A model generated the notes under the pieces. It saw nothing but the letters and a program-made list of their open reading frames with translations, was not told where the DNA came from and searched no databases. DNA of 64,000 bases from an uncultured Spirochaetaceae bacterium (lineage in GTDB: Bacteria; Spirochaetota; Spirochaetia; Sphaerochaetales; Sphaerochaetaceae). Position numbers and translations under genes: made by a program. The stretch spans positions 216,083 to 280,082 of the forward strand of contig CALXMP010000002.1 in the NCBI GenBank assembly GCA_944389505.1. The letters run 5' to 3'. This document shows, piece by piece, positions 15,990 through 25,944 of this stretch (position 1 is its first letter; each line of letters starts with the position of its first letter).

Positions 15990-17053
15990 TTGTCGAGAAT
16001 GGAATTGATAAAGCCGATGAGATCATCCTCAAGAGCGCTGAGAGACCTGTCGATGCCTCCTATCAGGAGGAGGACAGGGCCGAGAACATGCTCAGGCCGC
16101 AGTATCTTGAGGACTTCCAGGGTCAGCAGCGCATAAAGGACAACCTTTCTGTATTCATAAAGGCCGCAAGGGCGCGTAACGATGCCCTGGACCATACATT
16201 CATCGTAGGCCCTCCAGGGCTTGGCAAGACAACGCTTGCATCGATCATCGCAAATGAGATGCACAGCGAGATAAGGATGACAAGCGCTCCTGCGCTGGAT
16301 AAGCCTAAGGATCTTGCCGGAATACTTACCAACGTATCGGAGAACTCTGTCTTCTTTATCGATGAGATCCACCGTCTCAAGCCGGCGCTTGAGGAGATGC
16401 TTTACATCGCGATGGAGGACTTCGAGATAGACTGGGTCATAGGTCAGGGACCTGCTGCAAGGACGATGAGGATCCCTCTTCCCCATTTCACGCTTATCGG
16501 GGCGACTACGAAGGCAGGTTCTGTCTCCTCTCCGCTTGCTTCCCGCTTCGGGATCAACCTCCATATCGATTTCTATGGTCCGGAGGAGCTCTCCTCGATA
16601 ATCTCCCGCTCCGCGCACATCCTCGAGACGGATATCACAGAGAGGGCTGTGGAGATGCTTGCAAGGTGCTCAAGGGGAACTCCGAGAATAGCGAACAGGC
16701 TTTTAAGGAGGCTCAGGGACTTCGCCATTGTCCTCGGCAATGGAACCATCACAGAGGATATCGTGCACGAGGGGCTTGATAGGCTAGGCATCGACGAGAA
16801 CGGTCTTGAGCGCATGGACAGGAATATCCTCAGGACAATCATAGAGTTCTACGGCGGCGGACCTGTAGGTGCTGATACGCTGAGCATCTCGGTGGGTGAG
16901 GCGGTCGAGAGCCTTGAGGATTACTACGAACCGTACCTTATACAGCAGGGCTATCTGAAGAGAACACCCCGCGGACGCTGTGTCACAGGCAAGGCCTATG
17001 ATCTTCTGGGCCTCAAAGGAGGTGGGAATGCTGACCAAGGATTACTATTTTGA
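15986..17053 (+). CDS. ruvB: Holliday junction branch migration ATPase RuvB
   Basis: A 355-residue AAA+ motor. Walker A is GPPGLGKT (75-82) and Walker B VFFIDEIH (122-129), followed by the RuvB-specific [17 protein letters not shown] and the C-terminal winged helix with RTPRGR. It drives branch migration with RuvA. The start overlaps ruvA and the last 26 bp overlap queA, whose ribosome site lies inside ruvB. Confidence 0.96.
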   Translation: MIVENGIDKADEIILKSAERPVDASYQEEDRAENMLRPQYLEDFQGQQRIKDNLSVFIKAARARNDALDHTFIVGPPGLGKTTLASIIANEMHSEIRMTSAPALDKPKDLAGILTNVSENSVFFIDEIHRLKPALEEMLYIAMEDFEIDWVIGQGPAARTMRIPLPHFTLIGATTKAGSVSSPLASRFGINLHIDFYGPEELSSIISRSAHILETDITERAVEMLARCSRGTPRIANRLLRRLRDFAIVLGNGTITEDIVHEGLDRLGIDENGLERMDRNILRTIIEFYGGGPVGADTLSISVGEAVESLEDYYEPYLIQQGYLKRTPRGRCVTGKAYDLLGLKGGGNADQGLLF

Positions 17054-18068
17054 TCTTCCATCTGAGCTTATAGCGCAGGAACCGTCCGAGAGACGCGGAG
17101 CTGATAGGCTTCTTCTCCTGGACAGGGCACGCGGATGCTATGAAGATCATATGATGGAAGATTTCCCGTCGCTTCTCCACAAGGACTCCGTCATCGTCGT
17201 CAACAGCTCCAAGGTACGCAAAGCACGTGTATATGGCACCGCGGAGACCGGTGGGATAGTGGAGTTCCTCTTTCTGTCCCCTAATGCCGATGGCAGCTGG
17301 AAATGCATGGTCAAGAAGGCTAAGAAGCAGAGGGAGGGCAAGCGCTATACCTTCATGGACAGGGATGGCAATGCTGTCGCTGAGGGCATGATCGAACGCG
17401 TTAACGCTGATTCGACAAGGGATGTCGTCTTCTCATCTTCAATCGATGAGTCCTTCTTCGATAAGTGCGGTCATGTTCCTCTTCCTCCATACATCAAGAG
17501 GGAGGACAGCTTCAGCGATGAGTCCAGATACCAGACCGTATACGCAAGGACCCCGGGCTCTGTTGCCGCACCGACTGCAGGGCTTCATTTCACGAAGGAG
17601 CTGATGGATCAGGTGAGGGGAATGGGCATTCCCATCTATGAGGTGACACTCCATGTAGGGGCTGGCACGTTCCTTCCTGTCAGGACGGAGAATATCGAGG
17701 ACCACCATATGCATACAGAGCACTATGAGATCTCATCGGAGACTGCCAATGCTCTCAATGAGGCGAAGAAGGCAGGAAAGCGGATCGTTGCTGTCGGTAC
17801 GACATCGGTGCGTACGCTTGAGAGCGCTTCAGATGAGAATGGAATGCTTACCAGGCTCTATGGTGATACAGATATCTTCATAAAGCCGGGCTACCGCTTC
17901 CGCTTCATAGATGATCTCCTGACGAACTTCCACACGCCCGAGTCAACGCTCCTGATGCTCGTCTCGGCACTTGCTGGAAAGGATGAGATATTCAGCGCAT
18001 ATAAGCATGCCATAGCTGAGCGCTACCGCTTCTTCAGCTATGGGGATGCGATGTTCATCAGAGGCTGA
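17028..18068 (+). CDS. queA: S-adenosylmethionine:tRNA ribosyltransferase-isomerase
   Basis: A 346-residue enzyme that transfers and isomerises the ribose of SAM onto 7-aminomethyl-7-deazaguanine in tRNA, making epoxyqueuosine. Family stretches include [36 protein letters not shown] and [21 protein letters not shown] 17028 has a strong AAAGGAGGTGG site inside ruvB and matches the family start. It belongs to the same queuosine pathway as tgt at 40.6 kb. It converges with tmk, overlapping its end by 11 bp. Confidence 0.95.
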   Translation: MLTKDYYFDLPSELIAQEPSERRGADRLLLLDRARGCYEDHMMEDFPSLLHKDSVIVVNSSKVRKARVYGTAETGGIVEFLFLSPNADGSWKCMVKKAKKQREGKRYTFMDRDGNAVAEGMIERVNADSTRDVVFSSSIDESFFDKCGHVPLPPYIKREDSFSDESRYQTVYARTPGSVAAPTAGLHFTKELMDQVRGMGIPIYEVTLHVGAGTFLPVRTENIEDHHMHTEHYEISSETANALNEAKKAGKRIVAVGTTSVRTLESASDENGMLTRLYGDTDIFIKPGYRFRFIDDLLTNFHTPESTLLMLVSALAGKDEIFSAYKHAIAERYRFFSYGDAMFIRG

Positions 18069-18675
18069 GGGCAGATAGCTCTTTGCGTATCCTGCTTTCA
18101 ACTTCCTCCTCTGATAGGGCGCCATCGACAGTTATGAGCCTGACGCCATCTGGCAGGGAGGAGAATGCTGCGATGTAGTTATCCCTTACCTTTGAAAGGA
18201 ATGAGGCCCTGTCGAAGAGCTCCTTCTCTCCGCCACGCTTTTCGATGCGCTCCATGCAGACGTCGACAGGTGTATCGATGAAGACGATGACCTGAGGAAG
18301 CGGGAACCTGTTTATCGAGAGGATGAAGGATGGATCGCATTCGACGCTCTGGTATGCGATTGAGGAGTAGAAGTATCTGTCCGATATAACGATGCGTCCC
18401 TCCTCGGACATCCTCAGTATGCCATGGCTTTCGCTGAATATATGGTCATGCCTGTCGGCAGCATACAGGAGGGCAAGCGCCTCAGGCGTTGTGACGACCT
18501 TCTTCTGCAGTACCTTCCTTACAAGCTGGCCGATCGGATTGTCCGTAGGCTCGGCAGTGAGATAGTACTCCCTCTTGTTGAACTCATAATATCTTGCGAG
18601 ATTGCGTATCTGCGTCGTCGTTCCAGCTCCGTCGAGCCCTTCGAAGACGATGAATGAACCGAGAATCTTATCCAT
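18058..18675 (-). CDS. tmk: Thymidylate kinase
   Basis: A 205-residue dTMP kinase with P-loop FEGLDGAGTTTQ (12-23), the DRYFYSSIAYQ motif that carries the DRY/base-binding residues, and a LID region near 140-150 (RIEKRGGEKELFD). It phosphorylates dTMP to dTDP. The ATG is preceded by AGGAGCTGT. The gene is on the minus strand, convergent with queA and divergent from the tamB-like gene. Confidence 0.93.
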   Translation of the reverse strand: MDKILGSFIVFEGLDGAGTTTQIRNLARYYEFNKREYYLTAEPTDNPIGQLVRKVLQKKVVTTPEALALLYAADRHDHIFSESHGILRMSEEGRIVISDRYFYSSIAYQSVECDPSFILSINRFPLPQVIVFIDTPVDVCMERIEKRGGEKELFDRASFLSKVRDNYIAAFSSLPDGVRLITVDGALSEEEVESRIRKELSALSL

Positions 18676-18724
18676 ACAGCTCCTCTTATGCGGGATATGG
18701 TTTCCCCATGGTGGATGAAAGTAT

Positions 18725-18730
18725 TATAAT
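18725..18730 (+). promoter_or_regulatory. -10 element (TATAAT) before the tamB-like gene
   Basis: Consensus TATAAT at 18725-18730. The -35 region (TTTCCC, 18701-18706) is weak. A start near 18737 would leave a 10-nt leader containing GAGGTG before ATG 18747, which is the reason for choosing that start rather than the in-frame ATGs at 18654 and 18708. Confidence 0.55.
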
Positions 18731-18746
18731 CCCTGTTGAGGTGCCG

Positions 18747-21700
18747 ATGAAATACCACTCACCATTCTCTACGATTATTATATCGATTGCTGTGCTTCTG
18801 GTATTCCTTGCAGTTGCTCTTCTGACCGTTGCGGCACTCTCGATGACCAGCCCGACGCTCATCCTCGCGAATGAGCTGATGGAGAAGCTCGAGGCATCCG
18901 ATTCGGATATATCCATCTCATTCGGATCGATTGACAGGAATCTCAGGGATGGTGTCTTCATATCGGATCTATCGGTAGGATACAGGGGGGAGGAGGCCGC
19001 ATCGTTTGAGCGGCTGACTGCCCATATGGGGCTTTTCCAGCTCATCAGATTCGCGGTTCTCGGAACTGGCAACCTCAGTATCGAGGCAGAGGGCGGAAGC
19101 ATATCGATAACCGAGGAGATGCTTGAAGGGGGAGGAGGAAATCATGAAGGAGGTCTTCCTGATCTTGGTTTCCTTGACAGGTATTCGATATCCTTCCATC
19201 TCCATGGATTCGATATCTCACTTCCGGGAGGGTTGTCGATCGATGATGCGGAGGCATCGCTCTACCTCGACCATGGCATAAGCGGTTTTTCGGGCAATCT
19301 TATGACCGGTGGTATTGCCTATGATGGAGAGGACTTCTCCTTCGACCTCTCATCGCTTCTTATTACGGCTTCCTATGATTCAGGCCTCGCTCTTGCATTC
19401 TCCGCGGACAGCGCATCATTCACATCCGATGACATCGGCGGAGAGGCTTCGGATGTTGTCGTTCGTCTCTCCCTGGAAGATGATTTCAGCATAGGAGAGC
19501 TCTCATTCTCCGTATCATCCCTCTCCGGAAGCGCAGATGATGCGGTATTCAGCACCGGTCAATCCTCCGCTTCATACAGCTCCTCAGGGATGGCAAGCAT
19601 CGTTCTTACGGAGATAGGCGCAGAATACGGGGAGTACAGCATCACCGCATCCAGGCTTGATGCGCTCAGGACGGACAGGGCTGCCGGTGATTTCATCATC
19701 TCCGATCTCTCCGTCTCCTCTGATGGGAATATCTTCTTCACATCTCCCCGTATCGAGGTCGGCGGCAATGCGGATGAGCGCAGGGTATCACTCTTTGCGG
19801 AAAGCTCCGAGGTATCGATGCCGGACAGCGCCGGTGGGTATATCGGAAGCATAGTGCTTGGATCATTCAATGGCATCCTGACGGAGAACAGCGGAATATA
19901 CTCCTTCGAGTCCGGTGCATCTATCAGCACGGTATCCGATCTCGATGTCATAAATAGCTCTTCTGCAGATCTCTCTGTATCAGGCACATTCACTGCCGAT
20001 GGCCTGATAGACGCAGAGCTCCATGCCAGCTCTGTGCGTCTCCCTATGGTCAGCGATCCGTTCAGCGCCGATCTTTCCTACAGGAACAATGAGATAAGGG
20101 TGAATGCATCATTTGCCGATTCGCTCGAGCTCAGGGGACTATGGGGACAGTCGAAGTATCTCTACATCGATATGGATGACCTTAAGCTCTCCGAGTTCAG
20201 ACCATATGCCGAGGCCTTCGCTCCGATACTTCTTCCGTACATAGGGGAGAGAACAGAGGTGGCCGGAACGGTATCGGTGCTCTTTGCTCCAGATAGCTCT
20301 GGAGTGCTTAATGGCCCTGTATCAGCCTCGCTGATCCTCTCCGACCTGAGGTTCAACCAGTACTCATTCTCGCTTGCTGCATCGCTTTCAGCCGAGCTTG
20401 TCCCGGGTCGTCTCTCGGTGTCCTCGCTTACCATTACATCGGACTTCATAAGGGCCGAATGGAATGGCTATGTCGATCTTGGCAGGCTTCTCCCTGCAGG
20501 GGACTTCTCCGTTACGCTGACTGAGACCGGCACGGAGGTATTCCGTGGAAACCTCTCGCTCTCAGAGACGAATGAGTACTACTTCAGCGCCATGATCCCG
20601 CGCTTCTCAGAGAGCTGGTTCAGGGGCAGGGTAGACTTCACCGTCGACGGACTTGTCCGTTCTGCAGCAACGTTCAGAAGCGGAAGAACGGAGTATCCGT
20701 TCGATCTCACCGTCGATCTGATAAATCAGCGCATAACACTGAACAACGAGGCCCTGGATATCCAGGTGGATTATGGCGATACGATCCATGGAATCGCATC
20801 GTTCAGGTCATTCGCGCTGCCAACCCCCTCCGATGATATAAGCCCATGCACGCTCTCTGGCGATATCGATGGTTCATTCTCCTTCTCCGGACAGAGGCTT
20901 TCGGTCATTACCGATTCATTCCAGATTGTCAATATGAGGCATCTGCCTACAGCCCCCGATCTTTCCTTCGCAGCTTCTATCGGGAACGAGGGAATGGAGA
21001 TCACGGATATAATCCTCGCTGGTGTTGAGACCGAGCCGCTGAGAGGCTCTGTAAGCATATCATTCGCAGATCCGTCATTCGCACTCTATCTCTCTTCCTC
21101 TAGATCAACAGGCAGGGAGGAGATACTGGCATCTGTCACATCGGGAGAGGGCATATATGCAGGCATACTCGAGATGAGGTCATTCAACCTTGCACGCATA
21201 GGCCTTCCGGGCTTTACGGGCTCGATAAGCCTCTCCGGCCGTGGCCAGAACCTCGAGGATATCGTCTTCGCTGGCAGTGTCGATGCCGAAAGCTATGATA
21301 TGGCGAATGATCCGAGGACGCTCAAGGCATCGCTGAGGATCGACAGCAGATCGCTCGGGCTTGATGATATCGAGTACAGCAATGGCCTTCTCTCGATATC
21401 ATCGGAGAGCCTGGAGTTCTCTTCGGAGACAGGTCTCTTCAGTACGGAAACAGAGGTCTCATATGCCCTTAGGAATGAGGATAGGGATTACCCTGTATCG
21501 GCAGCATTCTCGCTCTCAGGATATTTTGCAGAGGGACCGAATATCGCTGAGGCGCTGATAGCATTCAGAGACGGAGGAGAGTCCTATGCGGATATCGTCC
21601 TTTCGTATCTTGATCTTGATAACAGGATAAGGACGGGGAAGAGGGATGCTCATATCGAATACAGCAGTGGCCGCCTTGATATCTCAGGCTCGCTTGCCGA

Positions 21701-23303
21701 TGGTTATATCGACATACCCGGCCAGAGCTTCAGCATCTCGGCCGATCTTGCCCCTGCCGCTGTCTTCTCCGTATCCGGAAAGCTCGGTGAGGACGCCTCA
21801 GTCTCTGCTGACATTGAAAGCTTTGAGGTCAGCATAGCGAATCTCTTCATGAATGAGCCTTCTGTCATCTTCTATGATCCAGCCCCTGTCAGAGGATATA
21901 TCGACGCGGTGAAGGATGGAAGCGACTGGGATCTGACAGGATTCCTCGAGGCAGACAGCGCTGCATTCGATGTCTTCTGGATGCCCGGCGAGCGCGTCAT
22001 ACTCCATAATCCGACATTCACTATCTGGGATAATCTCATCCAGTCCAATGTCGATGACTGCACAGTCCTCGATCTTGAGACGCTTGAGCGCATTCCGGGA
22101 CGTGTATCGCTCTATCTCGATCTATCCGACAACCTCTCATTCGAAGGCTGGGGCGTCGATGTCTGGGCATATGATGGGAAGGAGGTCGGCATAAGGCTTC
22201 CTATGCCTCAGTCCAATGTCGATATCTTCGGTTCTGTCTCGGGACACCTTGTCATACAGTCTGACGGGCGCACCGTCTATCTTGGAGGAGACCTCACAGC
22301 CGATGATCTCACGATGTCGCTCGGTATGGCTCCTCTTCCTGACTGGTGGGGGAGCGATAAAGCCACACGCATCGACTTCAATCTCCTTCTGAGGGAGAAT
22401 GTACGATTTGTATTCCCGATGGGACCTGACCCGATACTCACCGCAACACTTGCCGAGAACCAGCACCTGCATGTCATCATCGATGAGTTCGGAGATATGG
22501 ATATATCTGGCAACCTTGAGATACGCTCTGGCGAGTTCTTCTACTTCCAGAAGAACTTCTACATCACAGAGGGGAGCATCGGATTCAGGAACAGAGGCTA
22601 TGGAGAAGGGGGATTTGATCCCATCATCAACCTCAGGGCAAGGCTCAGGGACTTCGATTCCGAAGGCCGACAGGTCGATATCTTCCTGATCCTCCGCAAT
22701 TCGACGCTGGATAACATCAGCCCGACGTTCGAGAGCTCCCCGTCGAAGGATATCAATGAGATAATGACGATCCTCGGAGGTGCGATCCTGCCTTCTACCG
22801 CCTATGGCGAGATCTCCGTATCGTCGGTATTCTCCCTTGTCTCTGCCTCTGTCGATATCCTCTCTAGGATGGGTGTTATCAGGCCAGTGGACAATGGGCT
22901 CGAGCAGTCGATAAGGCAGTCGCTCTCGCTCGATACATTCTCCCTCCATACGAACATCGTTGAGAACATCCTCTACGATACGGTCTCGCTTGTCTCCTCG
23001 AATCTCTATGAGGAGTCGCTATCGCCGATGGCAAGGTATCTCGACGGAACGACATTCTATCTTGGAAAGTACCTGACGCCAACGCTCTACCTGGAGGGCA
23101 TGATCCACCTTTCTGCGGCCAGGAACCATGATGAGAGGAAGCATACATTCATTGCCGATGATCTCAATATAGATATCGAGGTATCGCTCGAGTGGGAGAC
23201 TCCTATGTGCACATTCCAGGTCTTCACACAGCCTGTGAACATCACGTTCTATGATATAATCGATTCATTCGGCTTCGGCTTCTCGAAGCGTATTGTATGG
23301 TAA
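18747..23303 (+). CDS. TamB-like translocation and assembly / lipid-bridge protein
   Basis: A 1518-residue protein with one N-terminal membrane helix (about 8-31) and a very long, almost continuous series of beta strands (repeated xDLSVxxxxGxL-like blocks), ending in a TamB C-terminal domain (about 1150-1518) with DISGNLEIRSGEFFYFQKNF and LRARLRDFDSEGRQVDIFL. Such AsmA/TamB proteins span the periplasm and act in outer-membrane protein assembly or phospholipid transport. bamA lies 107 bp downstream, as in treponemes (TP0325-TP0326). The start is placed at 18747 with GAGGTG upstream. Confidence 0.85.
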   Translation: MKYHSPFSTIIISIAVLLVFLAVALLTVAALSMTSPTLILANELMEKLEASDSDISISFGSIDRNLRDGVFISDLSVGYRGEEAASFERLTAHMGLFQLIRFAVLGTGNLSIEAEGGSISITEEMLEGGGGNHEGGLPDLGFLDRYSISFHLHGFDISLPGGLSIDDAEASLYLDHGISGFSGNLMTGGIAYDGEDFSFDLSSLLITASYDSGLALAFSADSASFTSDDIGGEASDVVVRLSLEDDFSIGELSFSVSSLSGSADDAVFSTGQSSASYSSSGMASIVLTEIGAEYGEYSITASRLDALRTDRAAGDFIISDLSVSSDGNIFFTSPRIEVGGNADERRVSLFAESSEVSMPDSAGGYIGSIVLGSFNGILTENSGIYSFESGASISTVSDLDVINSSSADLSVSGTFTADGLIDAELHASSVRLPMVSDPFSADLSYRNNEIRVNASFADSLELRGLWGQSKYLYIDMDDLKLSEFRPYAEAFAPILLPYIGERTEVAGTVSVLFAPDSSGVLNGPVSASLILSDLRFNQYSFSLAASLSAELVPGRLSVSSLTITSDFIRAEWNGYVDLGRLLPAGDFSVTLTETGTEVFRGNLSLSETNEYYFSAMIPRFSESWFRGRVDFTVDGLVRSAATFRSGRTEYPFDLTVDLINQRITLNNEALDIQVDYGDTIHGIASFRSFALPTPSDDISPCTLSGDIDGSFSFSGQRLSVITDSFQIVNMRHLPTAPDLSFAASIGNEGMEITDIILAGVETEPLRGSVSISFADPSFALYLSSSRSTGREEILASVTSGEGIYAGILEMRSFNLARIGLPGFTGSISLSGRGQNLEDIVFAGSVDAESYDMANDPRTLKASLRIDSRSLGLDDIEYSNGLLSISSESLEFSSETGLFSTETEVSYALRNEDRDYPVSAAFSLSGYFAEGPNIAEALIAFRDGGESYADIVLSYLDLDNRIRTGKRDAHIEYSSGRLDISGSLADGYIDIPGQSFSISADLAPAAVFSVSGKLGEDASVSADIESFEVSIANLFMNEPSVIFYDPAPVRGYIDAVKDGSDWDLTGFLEADSAAFDVFWMPGERVILHNPTFTIWDNLIQSNVDDCTVLDLETLERIPGRVSLYLDLSDNLSFEGWGVDVWAYDGKEVGIRLPMPQSNVDIFGSVSGHLVIQSDGRTVYLGGDLTADDLTMSLGMAPLPDWWGSDKATRIDFNLLLRENVRFVFPMGPDPILTATLAENQHLHVIIDEFGDMDISGNLEIRSGEFFYFQKNFYITEGSIGFRNRGYGEGGFDPIINLRARLRDFDSEGRQVDIFLILRNSTLDNISPTFESSPSKDINEIMTILGGAILPSTAYGEISVSSVFSLVSASVDILSRMGVIRPVDNGLEQSIRQSLSLDTFSLHTNIVENILYDTVSLVSSNLYEESLSPMARYLDGTTFYLGKYLTPTLYLEGMIHLSAARNHDERKHTFIADDLNIDIEVSLEWETPMCTFQVFTQPVNITFYDIIDSFGFGFSKRIVW

Positions 23304-23383
23304 GCCGGAATATGTTCTTTGCATGAAGAGTGCCGTATTGTCCGCATGATTCCATAATGGATGTAGTCTCCATCGCCTAATTC

Positions 23384-23392
23384 TGATATCAT
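23384..23392 (+). promoter_or_regulatory. Extended -10 promoter candidate for bamA
   Basis: TG-A-TATCAT (23384-23392) with no clear -35 box. A start near 23400 would fall within the GGAGGAG site (23396-23402), so the leader would be very short. The strength is uncertain. Confidence 0.35.
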
Positions 23393-23409
23393 AACTGGAG
23401 GAGTTTATC

Positions 23410-25944
23410 GTGAAGAACCTCAGCAGGATCCTTCTTTCCCTTCTTATTCTTCTTCTGCTGGTGCTGCCTGCAGCGGCCGCGGATGAGGGGAACTGGTGGG
23501 AAGGCAAGGCTATGACCGATTTCACCTATGCCGGATTGCAGAATGTCTCGGAGGCAACGCTCAACAGCCTCCTTTCACCATATCTGATGGAGCCTTTCTC
23601 CAACTCGCTGTTCTCTGAGATTAACAGCGTTCTCTATGCGCAGCCCTGGCTTTCATATGTCTCGTCAGAGGCTCTGGCTGAGGGAGAGGAGCAGAACCTC
23701 GTCATAAGATTCAACATCACGGAAAATCCGATGATCGCCTCTGTGGATGCTGTCGGCATGGACAGGATAGGCAGAAGAACGGTGCTCGGTGCCCAGGAAT
23801 ACTCTTCCGGTGATTTCTTCACGCCCGGAAGGCTTCAGACAAACGCTGATGCGATAAAGGATTACTATCTTTCACATGGCTACAGGGATACAAGCGTAGA
23901 GGTCTCCTTCACAGAGGATAAGGAGAAGAATACTGTCAGCATCCTCTACACGATAAGCGAGGGTAAGCAGTACAAGGTCCGCGATATCCTCTTCGAGGGC
24001 ATCTCCGGTCTTTCCGCCGATGATATCCAGAAGGTGATGACGCAGAAGGAGCGCTCGTTCTTCAATGGCGGCAATTTCGTACAGGCGAATATAGAGACAG
24101 ACAAGAATGCTGTTGTTGCTCTCTATGGCCGTGAGGGCTATCCCGATGCCAAGGTCGTTTCCGTCGATGTCGTACCTACCGGCGAGGAGGATGAGAAGAC
24201 GATATATGTCAATCTCATCTATACGATAGCCGAGGGCGATAGATGGACTATCGGGCCGGTATCGTTCTCAGGCAACTCGATCTACTCCGATGACCAGATA
24301 TCCGCTCTCATTACGATGAGGGAGGGCGATCCATACAATGCCGAGTCGATAGCAAGGCAGTATGAGGCGATTTCATCCCTCTACTACGACAATGGCTACA
24401 TCCGCTCATTCATCGATTTCCGTGAGACTAGGGATACTGCTGCACATACCATCAGCTATGATATCCAGATCAGCGAGGGTACGCAGTCGATTGTCGAGGA
24501 AATCATAATCACAGGTCTTACGAAGACCAAGCCATATGTTCTTGAGCGTGAGATAACCCTCAAGGTCGGGGATGTATTCTCCCGTTCAAAGCTTATAAGA
24601 AGCCAGCAGAACCTGATGAACACAGGTCTCCTGACTACCGTCCGTGCGGATCTCCTCTATGGTGAGACACCTAATGGAGTCGTTGTCGAGTTCGTGGTCG
24701 AAGAGGGCAACCAGATGGAGCTTCAGTTCGGAGCTACGTTCGGTGGCACGGTGGACGGGTTTCCCATCTCTGGGTTCCTGCAGTGGGCCGATAGGAATCT
24801 GGCAGGGACTGGCCGTGATCTCTCTATCGGGACAACGCTATCTCCCGATACACAGTCTGTATCCATATCACTTTCTGATGATTGGGTGGGGGATCAGAGA
24901 TGGGCAAACGGAATAACATTCTCCGTAGAGCACAGCCTCAGGGATGATACGCTTCAGCGCGGCAGAGGTTCTGGATACTACGATGGACGCGATGAGCATA
25001 GGGAGACATTCCCACTCGGCTTCGATTCTGCCGCCTCATGGTATTCCTCCGACAATCCTCTCTATCCAACGGACTCCTACCTGATGGAGTATGATTACTG
25101 GAGAATCACCCTTGGATACAATACAGGATATACATTCGCATTCGATCCAGGTTCACTGACGCTCTCCGCAGGTATTTCGTTCGGACTCAACCATGCAGTA
25201 TATGATGAGAACAGATACGATCCGTATGAGGAGCTCATCATGAAGTACCACGATGGATGGCAGTGGTCGAACAGGCTTACGCTCTCCATCACATGGGATG
25301 GAAGGGATCTCATAAGGAACACGACAAGAGGCTATCTCCTCTCTGCATCGTATACATATGCTGGCGGTATCCTCGGAGGACTCTCGAACTACAACAGGCT
25401 TTCGCTTAGCGCTGCTGCATTCCATTCGCTCTACAGCTATACGAATGAAGAAGGTCAGCAGAAGAGCCTCGTACTCTCGTTCTCGACATCGGTATCGGTA
25501 ATGCTTGATCAGTTCTGGCCGCGCAACGGCGCATGGGACTGGTACAATGCGAAGATGGGCGCGACACGCTATGAGATGCTCTATATCGATGGAATGAACA
25601 TTGGACGTGGATTCGATGTTCAGTATGATAAGGCGTTCCTATGGCATAACCAGCTCGAGCTTACGTTCCCGATCGTTTATCAGGTCCTTGCCGCAGAGGC
25701 ATTCGTCTCAGCTACCGGTGTCACATCGGAGCTCTCAGCGCTTAACCAGTTCACGAATATCGACTGGTACTTTGCAGGCGGAATCGGCGTGAGGATGCAG
25801 ATCCCGGGATTCCCGCTCGGACTGTATATAGTGAAGAACGCCACATGGACCCATACAAAGGGCTTCCAGTGGGATTCAGGGTTCCTCTTCCAGGATTCGC
25901 TCGGACTGAAGATCGTTCTTGCGATCACGACATCGCTGTACTGA
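23410..25944 (+). CDS. bamA: Outer membrane protein assembly factor BamA (Omp85 family)
   Basis: An 844-residue outer-membrane protein. It has a signal peptide (residues 1-24, ending PAAAAD), then five POTRA-type periplasmic repeats (about 28-420; e.g. IASVDAVGMDRIGRRTVLG, YKVRDILFEGISGLSADDI, IVEEIIITGLTKTKPYVLER) and a C-terminal 16-stranded barrel. It inserts beta-barrel proteins into the outer membrane. The GTG start at 23410 follows GGAGGAG. The stop overlaps the mutS start (TGATG), with no skp gene between. Confidence 0.93.
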   Translation: MKNLSRILLSLLILLLLVLPAAAADEGNWWEGKAMTDFTYAGLQNVSEATLNSLLSPYLMEPFSNSLFSEINSVLYAQPWLSYVSSEALAEGEEQNLVIRFNITENPMIASVDAVGMDRIGRRTVLGAQEYSSGDFFTPGRLQTNADAIKDYYLSHGYRDTSVEVSFTEDKEKNTVSILYTISEGKQYKVRDILFEGISGLSADDIQKVMTQKERSFFNGGNFVQANIETDKNAVVALYGREGYPDAKVVSVDVVPTGEEDEKTIYVNLIYTIAEGDRWTIGPVSFSGNSIYSDDQISALITMREGDPYNAESIARQYEAISSLYYDNGYIRSFIDFRETRDTAAHTISYDIQISEGTQSIVEEIIITGLTKTKPYVLEREITLKVGDVFSRSKLIRSQQNLMNTGLLTTVRADLLYGETPNGVVVEFVVEEGNQMELQFGATFGGTVDGFPISGFLQWADRNLAGTGRDLSIGTTLSPDTQSVSISLSDDWVGDQRWANGITFSVEHSLRDDTLQRGRGSGYYDGRDEHRETFPLGFDSAASWYSSDNPLYPTDSYLMEYDYWRITLGYNTGYTFAFDPGSLTLSAGISFGLNHAVYDENRYDPYEELIMKYHDGWQWSNRLTLSITWDGRDLIRNTTRGYLLSASYTYAGGILGGLSNYNRLSLSAAAFHSLYSYTNEEGQQKSLVLSFSTSVSVMLDQFWPRNGAWDWYNAKMGATRYEMLYIDGMNIGRGFDVQYDKAFLWHNQLELTFPIVYQVLAAEAFVSATGVTSELSALNQFTNIDWYFAGGIGVRMQIPGFPLGLYIVKNATWTHTKGFQWDSGFLFQDSLGLKIVLAITTSLY

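Noticed and set aside
15524..16618. Minus-strand frame of 364 codons opposite ruvA/ruvB
   Set aside because: It covers two well-recognised genes and shows no domain.
22137..22949. Long minus-strand frame inside the tamB-like gene
   Set aside because: It is a compositional shadow: the plus strand encodes the conserved TamB C-terminal domain, and the minus product is arginine-rich with no motif or ribosome site.
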